Assembly: GCA_023264815.1 (NCBI GenBank)
Contig: JAHFUZ010000013.1
Coordinates: 41,093 to 105,092 of the forward strand
DNA length: 64,000 nucleotides
Origin: Arthrobacter sp.
Lineage (GTDB): Bacteria > Actinomycetota > Actinomycetes > Actinomycetales > Micrococcaceae
Direction: 5' to 3'
Shown: one piece after another, positions 26,046 through 35,511 of the stretch
Numbering within the stretch: the stretch's first letter is position 1
How the letters are laid out: every line of letters starts with the position of its first letter
Notes under the pieces: generated by a model
Told to the model about the DNA's origin: nothing
The model's input: only the letters and a program-made list of their open reading frames with translations
Databases searched by the model: none
Program-made: the position numbers and the translations under genes

Positions 26046-27298
26046 CCCGCACAGACACCACAACCACGACGACAGACACTACGAGCAGCACACAAACGGC
26101 AGGAGGCGCAGCGCCGCGGCCGCCGAAACCGCGCTGGCTGCTCGGCCTCGGGCCCCTGGTGCTGATCGCGGTCCTGCTGGGCCTGTTTTCGCTCCTGAAT
26201 GGACCCGGGCTGTCCCGGCTCGGCGAGGGGGTTCCACCCAAGGAAGACGTGGCTGTCGAAGACATCCGGCTGACCCCGGGTCAGATCATTCTCACGGTCC
26301 GCAACCAGGGCCCTGACCCGGTCTCCATCGCCCAGGTCAATGTCTCGGACTACTACGCGCCCTTCAGCCAGACCGCGGAGGTCATGGCCCCGCTGCAGTC
26401 CACCACCATCACCGTCAGCTACCACTGGGTGGACGGTGACCCCTACGAGATTGCCCTGGTGACCTCCATCGGAGGCAAAATCACCGCGGCGATCGACGCC
26501 GCCGCCCTGAGCCCTGAACGTGACGGCTCCTTTCTGGGCCTCATGGCCCTGCTCGGCGTATACGTCGGAATCATTCCGGTGGCCCTGGGCATGCTCTGGA
26601 TGCCCTTCGTCCGGCGCTCCTCGGCGGCGTGGGTGCGCGGACTTCTTGGCGTCACCGTCGGGCTGCTGGCCTTCCTGACCTTCGACGCCACCTTCGAGGC
26701 CTTCGACCTTGTCGCCGGCAACAGCTCCTTCGGCGGACCACTGGTCGTGATCCTCGGAGCCCTGCTCTCCTACCTGGTTCTGGAAGCCACCGATGCCTGG
26801 ATGCGACGCCGCCAGGAGCTGCACGCGGCCGCGCAGCCTGCCGCACTCCCGCCCGGGCGCCTGGCCCTGCTGATCGCCGTCGGCATCGGGCTGCACAACC
26901 TGGGCGAGGGTCTTGCCATCGGCTCCGCCTACGCAATCGGATCATTGGCCCTCGGCGCGTCCCTGATTGTCGGTTTCGCCATCCACAACACCACCGAGGG
27001 TCTGGCCATCGTCACACCCCTGGCCCGCACCCGTCCCTCCCTGGGCCGGCTCGCGGCCCTGGGACTGATCGCCGGGGCACCAGCCGTGCTCGGGGCACTC
27101 ATCGGAGCCACCGTCTACCAGCCCACACTGGGCGCCTTCCTGCTCGGCGTGGGCGCCGGAGCCGTCGGGCAGGTCGCCGTCAAGCTCCTGCCGCTCCTCA
27201 AAGACCACGACGGAAAGACACTCACGCCACTGACCGGCGGCGGCATCCTGGCCGGCATCGCCGTCATATTCGCAACCGGACTGCTCGTCGTCGCCTGA
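26042..27298 (+). CDS. ZIP-family metal transporter with N-terminal extension
   Basis: 418 residues starting at an ATG overlapping the broken oxidase. Thr-rich start, one membrane segment (about 34-55), a beta-rich extracytoplasmic domain (about 65-165), then seven to eight segments of the ZIP core. Metal motifs HNLGEGLAIG (His285) and HNTTEGLAI (His315) are intact. ZIP proteins move Zn(II), Fe(II) or Mn(II) into the cytoplasm. The extra domain and coupling to an oxidase suggest a metal-oxidation-linked uptake unit, like ferroxidase-permease pairs; that is inference. Confidence 0.85.
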   Translation: MTRTDTTTTTTDTTSSTQTAGGAAPRPPKPRWLLGLGPLVLIAVLLGLFSLLNGPGLSRLGEGVPPKEDVAVEDIRLTPGQIILTVRNQGPDPVSIAQVNVSDYYAPFSQTAEVMAPLQSTTITVSYHWVDGDPYEIALVTSIGGKITAAIDAAALSPERDGSFLGLMALLGVYVGIIPVALGMLWMPFVRRSSAAWVRGLLGVTVGLLAFLTFDATFEAFDLVAGNSSFGGPLVVILGALLSYLVLEATDAWMRRRQELHAAAQPAALPPGRLALLIAVGIGLHNLGEGLAIGSAYAIGSLALGASLIVGFAIHNTTEGLAIVTPLARTRPSLGRLAALGLIAGAPAVLGALIGATVYQPTLGAFLLGVGAGAVGQVAVKLLPLLKDHDGKTLTPLTGGGILAGIAVIFATGLLVVA

Positions 27299-27321
27299 AA
27301 CCGCCACGGAATGGGCACAGG

Positions 27322-27359
27322 ACCCCGCTGCCGCGCCATGACAGTACCGACGGCGGGGT
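27322..27359 (+). terminator. Terminator after the ZIP gene
   Basis: ACCCCGC (27322-27328) pairs with GCGGGGT (27353-27359), with partial inner pairing; 24 bases after the ZIP stop. Confidence 0.45.
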
Positions 27360-27522
27360 GGCTCCATGCAGTGCTGTGGCACGGGACCAGGGGTGCCTCG
27401 CGCCGTCCTGCCAGCAGCCAGCATCATGCGACGCGTTCTTGCCGGTGGGACTTCTCGCCAGTTCCCGGCTGTTCAATCAGGTATTGTCCTAATGGATCCA
27501 GCCGCCGCGGGATAATAGGGCC

Positions 27523-28161
27523 ATGGCCAAGACTCCCGCCCAGCGCATCAAAAAGCACGGCAACAAGGCCGTGGTACCCGAACACCAGCTGCCTCCGGTG
27601 ATCAACCCCACCACCACCCGGTCGCTGCAGAAGGCGCAGTCCAACGGCAACCCGATCGTCATTGCCGGCGTCGTAGCCAGCCTGTTCCTGTTCTGGTACC
27701 TGCACCTGCTCACACTGAACCAGATGACCCAGCTGACCGGCGGCCTCGCCATGCCGGATTCTCTCGTGGGCGGCTTCTCCACCGAATACCTTCAGCAGCT
27801 CCGGGCAGCCATGGATGACGAAGCCCGCGGGCAGCTGAACTACGTCCACAAGACCGCCGGCACACTGTTTCCGCTCATTTTCGGCTTCAGCTGGCTCCTG
27901 CTGATCGGCACGAACGTGCCCAGAAAAGCCTTACGCTGGGCGATGTGGGCTGGACCCCTGCTGTTTGTTGTTATCCGGCTTTGGGGCAATGTGGCTATTG
28001 ATGCGGCCCTGGCCACGCCAACGCCCGACGCAGGCTCGGTGGTTTTGGCGTCCACCCTCGCTGTTTCGGGCTGGGTGCTTCTCCTGCTGAGCCTGGCTGT
28101 GGGAGGAGCGGCGGTGCTTCTGGGCCGCCGGGAAGTCCGGCTGGGCGCCGGTCGGCCCTGA
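27523..28161 (+). CDS. Integral membrane protein, unknown function
   Basis: 212 residues. A basic N-terminus (MAKTPAQRIKKHGNK) leads to four hydrophobic segments: about 48-68, 112-130, 138-156 and 170-195. Between the first two is a polar loop with GGFSTEYLQQLRAAMDDEARGQ, given here only as a landmark. No family is recognised. A nearby upstream start at 27523 has weak ribosome pairing (GGGCC). Monocistronic by context. Confidence 0.6.
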   Translation: MAKTPAQRIKKHGNKAVVPEHQLPPVINPTTTRSLQKAQSNGNPIVIAGVVASLFLFWYLHLLTLNQMTQLTGGLAMPDSLVGGFSTEYLQQLRAAMDDEARGQLNYVHKTAGTLFPLIFGFSWLLLIGTNVPRKALRWAMWAGPLLFVVIRLWGNVAIDAALATPTPDAGSVVLASTLAVSGWVLLLLSLAVGGAAVLLGRREVRLGAGRP

Positions 28162-28551
28162 CCAGCCTGCCCGGACAGTGGGCAGCGGAACTGATGCACC
28201 TGAATTCGTTGCGGGTAACGTCGGTATTTCCGGTCCGAATTGGCTCGCAGGGCCCTTACGTCGCCAGCGAAGGTGTGATCTTCTCCGCAAGCGCGCCCGT
28301 TGGGTCAACACAGCAGCTGGCATCAAGGGTAGAAGCCGATAGCGGGTTATTGAAAGGATGGCGTTCCGATCCTTATCCATTGGCCTACTACGAGCGGAAA
28401 CGCACGAAGGGAAGAAACACAACGCTGCCATCATCTGCCTCGCCCGGCGCCGCTGCGAGTCATCTGCGCCATGCTCAAAAACGGAACCCTCTACCAGGAA
28501 AAAGTTCCCCAGGCCGCTTGACCAAAAGCATAGGGACACGTTGCCAGCATC
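28162..28551. other. Gene-free stretch
   Basis: About 390 bases with no frame I can support; it leads into a 3' gene remnant, so it may contain decayed coding sequence. Confidence 0.4.
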
Positions 28552-28782
28552 GTGAACGTGCCGGAGGGCAACTACACCCTCACGTTCGTGTGCGAAGGCG
28601 GCGGCAAAGCCTTCCTTACGGCACGGGTGGAAGAACGCGAGTTGATTGACTTTGGTGCGGTCTGCACCGGTGCGCGCGAAAGTATTAAAATCCTGATTCC
28701 GGAATCGGGCCCTGTGGAAATCACCGCATCCAGCGTGGATGCGCCTCTGCTTTACGCGTACCACCTCGTTGCCCGAGCTTAG
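28552..28782 (+). pseudogene. Orphan 3' fragment of a secreted-type protein
   Basis: 76 residues from a GTG, without ribosome site, signal peptide or start context. The sequence (NVPEGNYTLTFVCEG, two Cys, a beta-sandwich-like pattern) reads like the C-terminal domain of an actinobacterial lipoprotein. The frame is closed upstream by a stop at 28531-28533. Probably a remnant left by the same rearrangements seen nearby; a small intact protein is possible. Confidence 0.4.
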
Positions 28783-28953
28783 CCACTCCATCGGCAGGTC
28801 CTCAGGACACTACGGGGTCACCGAAGTCGTCTTCACTGAATGCCGGAAGTGCACCGGCTGACCGCCGTCGAGTTGTAGCGCAAGGTCTCCCTAACGCGCA
28901 GTGCCCCCACAAAAGTTCCCGTTGGTCCCCACATGACGGCCCATACTCGACAA

Positions 28954-28984
28954 CTTGGTCACGCTTGTCACATCAACTTGTCAC
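28954..28984 (+). promoter_or_regulatory. Three direct repeats CTTG(G)TCAC before the SulP gene
   Basis: CTTGGTCAC at 28954, CTTGTCAC at 28964 and CTTGTCAC at 28977, about one helical turn apart, 60-90 bases before the transporter start. The last includes a possible -35 (TTGTCA). They may be an activator or repressor array. Confidence 0.4.
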
Positions 28985-29043
28985 TGCACATGACAGCCTT
29001 CCTACGCTAAAGGGGTTCAGCGTTCCCGAGCAAAGGAAACTCC

Positions 29044-31347
29044 ATGCCGCATTCATCAGGTTCCGCCACCGTCCCCAATGACGCCCACACCCCGCCGGGC
29101 CGAAGACCCCAGAGAATCAAGAAACCAAGTTTCCTCAGCTCCCTCGGCGCCGACCTTCCCGCATCACTCGTCGTCTTCCTTGTCGCCCTCCCGCTCTCAC
29201 TGGGCATCGCCGCAGCCTCGGGGGCACCAGTCATGGCCGGCCTTATCGCGGCGGCCGTCGGAGGAATTGTCGCGGGCACTCTGGGCGGCTCCCCTTTGCA
29301 GGTGAGCGGCCCGGCGGCCGGCCTGACCGTCGTCGTTGCCGGCCTAGTGGACGAGTTCGGCTGGCAAGTGACATGCGCGATCACCGCTGCTGCCGGCGTC
29401 ATGCAGCTCCTACTGGGGGTCAGCCGCGCAGGGCGCGCCGCGCTGGCCGTGTCGCCGGTGGTGGTCAAGGCCATGCTGGCCGGCATTGGCATCACGATCA
29501 TCCTGCAGCAGTTGCACGTTCTGCTCGGCGGCAACGCGGCCGGTTCCGCCGTCGAAAACCTCGCCGCCGTTCCTGCGGCGATCATCAACGTGGAGCTGCA
29601 TTCAGCCCTACTCGGCCTCACCGTCGTAGCCATTCTTCTTGCCTGGAAGTACCTCCCGGCCGCGGTGCGGAAAATCCCCGGCCCGCTCGTCGCCGTCGTC
29701 GCTGTCACTGCGTTGTCCGTGGCGGTAGCCCCTAACGTGGCGCGCATCAGCTTCAACGGTTCCCTGTTCGACGCCATCGCCCTGCCGAATCTGCCGGACG
29801 GCAACTGGCGCGGCGCTGCAACAGCCGTCATCACGGTCGCGTTGATCGCGAGCATTGAGTCGCTGCTGTGCGCGGTGGCCGTGGATAAGATGCACACCGG
29901 CCCGCGCTCACATCTCAACCGCGAGCTCATCGGCCAAGGCTCGGCGAACATTCTCTCCGGCATGCTCGGCGGTTTACCGGTGACGGGTGTGATCGTCCGC
30001 AGCGCCACCAACGTGGAAGCCGGCGCCGCAAGCCGCGCGTCCGCCATCCTCCACGGCGTCTGGGTCCTTGTGTTCTCCGCCCTGTTCGCCGGCCTCATCC
30101 AATTGATTCCGCTGGCCGTTCTGGCGGGGCTGCTGTTGGTCATCGGTGCAAAGCTCATCAAAGTCGCCGACATCAGGACGAGCCTGCGCACCGGGGACCT
30201 CCTCGTCTACGTGGTCACCCTGGTCTGCGTCGTGTTCCTCAACCTGCTCGAAGGCGTGATCATTGGCCTCGCACTCGCTGCCCTGTGCGTTTTGTGGCGC
30301 GTGCTCCGGGCGCAAATCCACACGCACGCACCGTCCGCACAACGACTTCCGTGGCGCGTTACGATCGCCGGTTCCTGCAGCTTCTTCGCCCTGCCGCGGC
30401 TCAATCGCGCTCTCCATTCCGTGCCCGAGGGCCAGGACACTGTAGTCGAACTCAACGCCGACTACCTCGATCATGCTTTCCGCGAGGCTTTGCTCGCCTG
30501 GCAGCGGCAGCACCGGGACACGGGCGGGACCGTGACTCTCGAGGAGCACGGCACCACGGCGTTCCGCGATGCCGCGGACAACACACCCCAGCGCCAGGAC
30601 CCCCGCGAATTCCCGCTGCCGCCCCGCACATCCTGGCAGCCGTCACCTCTGGACAGCGCCCACCAAGCAGAGGACGCCGACGGCGGGCGGCTGCCGCTGC
30701 GGTCAATTCTCCTGGGCATCGACAAATACCACCGGCGCTACGCGGACAAGGTTCGGCCGCTGGTACAGGATCTCACCGAGGGACAGAATCCGGACACACT
30801 GTTCGTCGCCTGCGTCGACTCCCGGGTCAACCCGAACCTCATCACCAGCAGCGGCCCCGGTGACCTCCTGACTCTCCGGAACATCGGCAACGTCGTGTGC
30901 AGCGACGGCCGCGATGCCTCGATCGATTCGGCGCTGTCCTTCGCGGTCAAGGGACTGTCCGTGGACTCGATCGCGGTCTGCGGCCACTCCAACTGCGGCG
31001 CGATGAAGGCCGTGCTGGCTGATGCCCAGGGTGCTTCGAATGCCGCACTGGGAGCGGGCTTCGATGCCTGGTTGGAACACGCCCGGCCAAGCTACCGCGA
31101 ACTCGTGGCCGGTCACCCCGTGGCGTTGGCCGCTGAAGCCGCAGGGTACAGCCACCTCGACCAGCTCAGCATGGTCAACGTCGCCGTCCAACTCAGAAAG
31201 CTCGAAGAACACCCGGTCACCGGTCCCGCCTTGGCTTCCGGACAGGTACAGGCCACTGGTCTGTTCTACGACATCTCTACGGCCCGCGTGGTCCTGGTGA
31301 CCCCGCAGGGCATCGAGCAGCTGGATCCGAGCATGGCGCTTCGCTAG
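29044..31347 (+). CDS. SulP anion transporter fused to beta-carbonic anhydrase
   Basis: 767 residues. Residues about 30-430 form the SulP/BicA membrane domain (DLPASLVVFLVALPLSLGIA, GVIVRSATNVEAGAASR), followed by a STAS-like linker (about 435-520) and a beta-carbonic anhydrase (about 555-760). The zinc ligands and partners are intact: Cys590-Asp592-Arg594 in ACVDSRVNP, His648 and Cys651 in CGHSNCGAM. Together they would import bicarbonate and interconvert it with CO2. Single gene, with repeats before it and a terminator after. Confidence 0.92.
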   Translation: MPHSSGSATVPNDAHTPPGRRPQRIKKPSFLSSLGADLPASLVVFLVALPLSLGIAAASGAPVMAGLIAAAVGGIVAGTLGGSPLQVSGPAAGLTVVVAGLVDEFGWQVTCAITAAAGVMQLLLGVSRAGRAALAVSPVVVKAMLAGIGITIILQQLHVLLGGNAAGSAVENLAAVPAAIINVELHSALLGLTVVAILLAWKYLPAAVRKIPGPLVAVVAVTALSVAVAPNVARISFNGSLFDAIALPNLPDGNWRGAATAVITVALIASIESLLCAVAVDKMHTGPRSHLNRELIGQGSANILSGMLGGLPVTGVIVRSATNVEAGAASRASAILHGVWVLVFSALFAGLIQLIPLAVLAGLLLVIGAKLIKVADIRTSLRTGDLLVYVVTLVCVVFLNLLEGVIIGLALAALCVLWRVLRAQIHTHAPSAQRLPWRVTIAGSCSFFALPRLNRALHSVPEGQDTVVELNADYLDHAFREALLAWQRQHRDTGGTVTLEEHGTTAFRDAADNTPQRQDPREFPLPPRTSWQPSPLDSAHQAEDADGGRLPLRSILLGIDKYHRRYADKVRPLVQDLTEGQNPDTLFVACVDSRVNPNLITSSGPGDLLTLRNIGNVVCSDGRDASIDSALSFAVKGLSVDSIAVCGHSNCGAMKAVLADAQGASNAALGAGFDAWLEHARPSYRELVAGHPVALAAEAAGYSHLDQLSMVNVAVQLRKLEEHPVTGPALASGQVQATGLFYDISTARVVLVTPQGIEQLDPSMALR

Positions 31348-31382
31348 GCGGCGTCCCTTCACGACCCTCGACGCGGCCATGG

Positions 31383-31415
31383 CCCCGACACTCCGGCTTT
31401 CACGGCGTGTCGGGG
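31383..31415 (+). terminator. Terminator after the SulP-carbonic anhydrase gene
   Basis: CCCCGACAC pairs perfectly with GTGTCGGGG over a 15-base loop, 36 bases after the stop codon. Confidence 0.65.
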
Positions 31416-31535
31416 TGAGCGGGCTTTCACAGAAGGCCGTGGGGACAAGCCCAGCCGCATGCTGCCGCTGGATGGGCTTGAGGCCACGGGAGGTAGCTGA
31501 GTTGCGGATTGCTTAGTCGTGCCACTGCGATGAGG

Positions 31536-31835
31536 TCAGGAGCACGGCGGAGAGCCAAAGCATCCAGCCGCCGTCAAACCAGGCACCCAAGCTGATCTGA
31601 ATCCCTTGAAGACGAGGACGGGAATGGCGACAAGCTGAGCGAAGGGCTCTGAGGCAAGCTGCTCACCGCTCTGCCGCATTGGGAACGCTTCTGTACCCAG
31701 CGCTGCTCGCCGGAGCATCGCCACCACACTCGCGGAACCGACCGAAAGAACTAGGCGGACACCGGAGGCCGCGGTTAGATGGCTTAGCCCACTGGCTTTC
31801 ATCGCCGTGTCGAGGTCCGCGCTCACCGCTCGCAC
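31536..31835 (-). pseudogene. ComEC/Rec2 competence channel fragment
   Basis: 99 residues. AMKASGLSHLTAASGVRLVL matches the ComEC core motif (usually MKATGLTHLTAVSGAN), and SEPFAQLVAIPVLVF recalls a later ComEC segment; in a full gene these are over 100 residues apart. Full ComEC is about 700-800 residues. So this is an internally deleted, decayed remnant with no start signal. It has no partner comEA nearby. Confidence 0.55.
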
Positions 31836-32445
31836 GTCGCACGGTGAGCCCGGGCAGCCGCTCGGCCGGGCTCGGGCAGGCGCTGCTTCCGCGCGATGAA
31901 TGTCACGCGCATGTTTGACGGCAAGTCAGCACCGCTTATGCCCTTCACGCATACATGGTTAAGGGCATACCCCCGGTGGAGTGCGAATAACGCCGTGAAA
32001 TGTTGTGCTGCCAACCCTGCAGTACCAGGCTAAACGGTGCGATTACCACATGAACATTAGCCTCACCTCTCACTGCACGGATCGATTCGAGGAAGTTCAA
32101 GAGTAGGAAAGACTATGTTCACCGTCTGGTTGCCATGACCACAGACTCTCCGATGCCTGACAGGGGCGTTCACTTTGGTGGAAACACGGGTGCGCGTCCC
32201 CTTGGAAATGTCCCCGTAGCCCTTCTGCTCCGGATGCGCTCTTTGCGCACGTCGGTTTCGAAGCCCCTGCCCAGATCCGAATGTCAGGGAGGGCCTTTTG
32301 CCCTTCCTCGGACAGGACTCTCACCAGCACTTTGCCGTCATCAACGCTCCGCACGTCGTGTCTGCCACCCTCTGACTCTCTTGGTCCCGCTCCGCCCTGG
32401 CAAGGAAGCCAAACATATACAGTCACCAGCACACCAAGCGCGGTG
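31836..32445. other. Gene-free stretch
   Basis: About 610 bases without a supported gene. A GCCCTT...AAGGGC pair (31938-31964) is a weak hairpin. The frames on both strands have poor codon structure. Confidence 0.5.
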
Positions 32446-32913
32446 CTAACCCGCCTCTTGGTGGCCTCTGGGGCTGGTCCTTGCAACGAGCACGGCACAG
32501 GCGGCGTGGTGGACTAGCTGCGTGGACACAGATCCGAGCAGCAGTTCGCTGAATCCACCTTGGCCGCGGGAACCGACCACCAGAAGGTCCGCGTCCTTGG
32601 ACGCATGCAACAGTACGGTGACTGTGGGCCCTTGGATGACTTCGCTTATAACCAGCACACTCCCGGTGTCCAGACCCTTCAACGCCCCGGCCTGCATTTT
32701 CCGGGCAGTCGGCTCGGTGATGTCAGGATCCCAGACCATCGCTTCCATCCCAGCCATCAAGGGCGGATGTTCCCAAGCGGTCACGACCAGCATCCGTCCC
32801 TGACGGAGACTGGCTTCCGTGACGGCCCATTCGAGAGCCATCCGCGATTCGGCCGAGCCGTCCACGCCGACCACGACTCTGAATCGTTTTTCCCCGCTCA
32901 TGAACTCCGCCAT
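32446..32913 (-). CDS. Universal stress protein (UspA family)
   Basis: 155 residues from ATG 32911-32913 (AGGACC upstream); an ATG four codons later is also possible. One Usp domain with the ATP-binding loop GSRGQGGFSELLLGSVS and the start VVVGVDGSAESRMAL. It is related to the Usp at 57540-57986. In actinobacteria such proteins accompany low-oxygen and dormancy genes. It ends the leftward gene series, 220 bases after the nitrilase-NUDIX gene; the gap 32914-33168 holds no gene. Confidence 0.88.
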   Translation of the reverse strand: MAEFMSGEKRFRVVVGVDGSAESRMALEWAVTEASLRQGRMLVVTAWEHPPLMAGMEAMVWDPDITEPTARKMQAGALKGLDTGSVLVISEVIQGPTVTVLLHASKDADLLVVGSRGQGGFSELLLGSVSTQLVHHAACAVLVARTSPRGHQEAG

Positions 32914-33168
32914 CCGGTAAGGTCCTGCCTGGCTGGTTGCCGCCAATCACCAGTGCCGGGTTTCATAGGCAGTAAATTTGTTGGCACTCAAGCTTAGGTT
33001 CACCACTCATTTCCCTCGTTCGAGTGTCGCACCTAGCTGGGAGAGTACGCCGCTTTTGCACACTCAGGCAACGGCAGGACATCTTCACCGCTAACGACAT
33101 ATCCGCGATCTGTTCTTCCGATCCCGACCCGTCCTCCCCGGGCAGACCCCGATCCTGGGGCTGACGAG

Positions 33169-35511
33169 TTATCCCTGCCTGCCTCCCCTGTCCTGCCCCG
33201 TCTCGGCGGATCCGGTGTACTCAGCGTGTTCCCACAGCATCCCTCTGAGAACGTCAAGAACCGCTGCGCTGGCAATTCCAAGTTCAGCAGGCTGTTGGCC
33301 CGACAAGGCTAAAGCTCCTTCCTCCGGTGTAGGCACAAGCCCCGGATGTACTGAGGACCTCGCATACAGCGGAACCGATGTGATTCGGCTGACCTCGGCG
33401 AAGTTGGGGCTTCCGATGAAGACGGGTTCCGCGGACCATGCGAGTACGGGTGTCAGCAGGAAGCCGCTTTCGGGAAGGGCGATGGCGGGCAGAGTGCCCA
33501 GAATGTGTACGCTGTCAGGATCCAGCGCCGTTTCCTCCCGCGCCTCTCGCAGCGCCGTAGCAATCGGGCCGCGGTCGCCGGCTTCAGCGCCCCCGCCGGG
33601 GAAAACCAATTGCCGGGGGTAGTTGGTCAGATCGGCCGCACGTTCAGTAAGGAGCGCTGACGGTCCGTGGGGGCTGTCTGTGAGCAACACAAGCACCGCT
33701 GCCGCTTCCAGGGTGACATGTGTTGACGGCCGGTCTGATCCGAGGGGGTCCGGCATGGTCAGCCGGGCCAACGTGTCGACCCATGGTGGCCGCACAGCCA
33801 CTCCACTGCTCGGCAGGACCGCCTCGGCATCGGAGTCCAGCCATTGCAGTTGCCCTGTGTGTACACGCAGGAGCCCCACCCCTGGATCCGGGTTGGCCGA
33901 CTGCACCAGCCGGGTCAATTGGCCAAAACCTGGATGACCGAATAACGCACGCGCGGGACGGCGGACCGTCGGATCAGCCGGCGCTGAGAAATCCGCGGGG
34001 TTGTTCGCGACCGCCACCAAGGCCTGGCAGGATCCCACGAGGTTCGCCACCGGACCGCCGAAGGCAACGAGCGTCTCACTCATTGCCGGTACCAGCAGGA
34101 GGTTGCAACCTGCCTCGGCCAAGGCGTGCACTGCGTGTGGGTTAAGCAGGTCCCGGCAGATCGCGAGGACCAGATGCCACCCGTCGTCACTGACGTGGAT
34201 TCGCAGCTCGGGCCAGCCTTGGGGACGAATGTCTTCGTTGACCGGCCGGTCAGCCGGGGAATGCTTGTCCTGGGTCAATGGAGACGAAACACCCCGCAAA
34301 TACGCGACGGCGGTGTTACGGCGCCGTGGCGACCCGTCATGCTCGTCCTCGTGGTGGTAGCTTCCGGCGACGAGCATCGTGGGCCCGCCCGTCCGGCAGG
34401 TCCAGTCCTGCAACCGGGCGGCCAGCGCCTCGGTCACGCACAGCTCGGGCAGCACAACAATGCTCGCGCCGTTCGCGACGGCTATACCGATCAGCCGGTC
34501 TATCTCCTGATGCTGTTTGTCTTCATCCTTCGGGCGGACAGGGAAGGTCCGCCCGAAGGAGTCAGTATGAAAGTGGAACTCAGCCAGGGCGCGGTTGGGA
34601 TGGCACGTCGCCACCACGGTGTCACGATTTATGATCCCAGCGAGCTCGCGGGCAAGGCTGTAGTCAAAGATGACCTGGAACTGAGTGACCCATTCCCCGG
34701 CAAGCCGGATGTGACGGGTCTCATCGAGGCGGTTGGCCAAACGCCATGGAGGGGAGGTCGCCGGCATTGTGGTCACCTGCCTAAGGTCCGGACCGTCCAG
34801 CGGGATAGGATCGCCCACGCCCGGCTGATAGGGGCTGCGGCGTCGGAAGGACTCGCGGAAGCTGCGCTCGTAGCGTTCGTCCAGCAATTCGGCCAGCAGC
34901 CGCGCGACCGCTACGGCAGGAAGCCCATCGTCCGCGGTCAGTGCCGCCGCCAATGCGGCGCCCACATCAGCACCCAGCGTAAGTCCGGTGGACGCGGCCG
35001 GCAACATGGCCCTGACGCCGGCCATAACCTGCTCCGCCTTGGCCCGGCAGGCGGCATCCTGCATCCGCTCCTGCAGTACAGGATGCTCGTCCCGGCACAG
35101 CTGCAGCAGATGTGTGAGGGTGACCAGTGGTTCCCTCTCGGCGGCGATGGCCGCCTGAATCGACGCGACCCGCTGTGGCAGCGGTGACGGCCGGGCAACG
35201 CAGGGGGCACATTCCGTCATGGATGCTTGCGTGGCACCCTCGCTGACGTCGCCCCTCCCGGGATCGCCGTGCCCAACGGTGGGGCCACAACCGTCCTTCT
35301 CTTCTGCACCGCAGTCGGGATCCTTCACAATGCATCCTTCGCTGTCGCAGAGTGGTGGCGCTGGCGCTGGCGCTGACGGGGCCGGAGGGCCGGTGGAACC
35401 CTCTGGACCTCCGTCTCTGGTGAAGCTGCCCCGCAGCAGGAGCCGATGCAGCAAACGGCAGGTGGTCGACTCATCGGTGTGGTCCCCCGGTACGCCGCGA
35501 CGTCCAGACAA
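33169..35511 (-). CDS. Three-part protein: novel N-region, nitrilase-like amidohydrolase, NUDIX hydrolase
   Basis: 780 residues, unusually large. Residues 1-290 match no family I know; they include a Cys-rich part (DSEGCIVKDPDCG, KDGCG, TECAPC) and a helical stretch. A carbon-nitrogen hydrolase fold follows (about 295-560) with a complete triad: Glu356 (VLPEL), Lys416 (TQDKHSP), Cys452 (AICRD). The C-terminal part (about 590-760) is a NUDIX hydrolase with PGGGAEAGD...REAREETALD, similar to CoA/NudL-type enzymes. Both active sites look intact. The start overlaps the upstream kinase gene by 41 bases, so the true start may lie further in (for example ATG at 35217-35219). Confidence 0.72.
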   Translation of the reverse strand: MSGRRGVPGDHTDESTTCRLLHRLLLRGSFTRDGGPEGSTGPPAPSAPAPAPPLCDSEGCIVKDPDCGAEEKDGCGPTVGHGDPGRGDVSEGATQASMTECAPCVARPSPLPQRVASIQAAIAAEREPLVTLTHLLQLCRDEHPVLQERMQDAACRAKAEQVMAGVRAMLPAASTGLTLGADVGAALAAALTADDGLPAVAVARLLAELLDERYERSFRESFRRRSPYQPGVGDPIPLDGPDLRQVTTMPATSPPWRLANRLDETRHIRLAGEWVTQFQVIFDYSLARELAGIINRDTVVATCHPNRALAEFHFHTDSFGRTFPVRPKDEDKQHQEIDRLIGIAVANGASIVVLPELCVTEALAARLQDWTCRTGGPTMLVAGSYHHEDEHDGSPRRRNTAVAYLRGVSSPLTQDKHSPADRPVNEDIRPQGWPELRIHVSDDGWHLVLAICRDLLNPHAVHALAEAGCNLLLVPAMSETLVAFGGPVANLVGSCQALVAVANNPADFSAPADPTVRRPARALFGHPGFGQLTRLVQSANPDPGVGLLRVHTGQLQWLDSDAEAVLPSSGVAVRPPWVDTLARLTMPDPLGSDRPSTHVTLEAAAVLVLLTDSPHGPSALLTERAADLTNYPRQLVFPGGGAEAGDRGPIATALREAREETALDPDSVHILGTLPAIALPESGFLLTPVLAWSAEPVFIGSPNFAEVSRITSVPLYARSSVHPGLVPTPEEGALALSGQQPAELGIASAAVLDVLRGMLWEHAEYTGSAETGQDRGGRQG

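Noticed and set aside
31966..31980. CATACCCCCGGTGG resembling a CsoR site
   Set aside because: Only one arm matches; the second GGGGTAT arm is absent and no gene follows.
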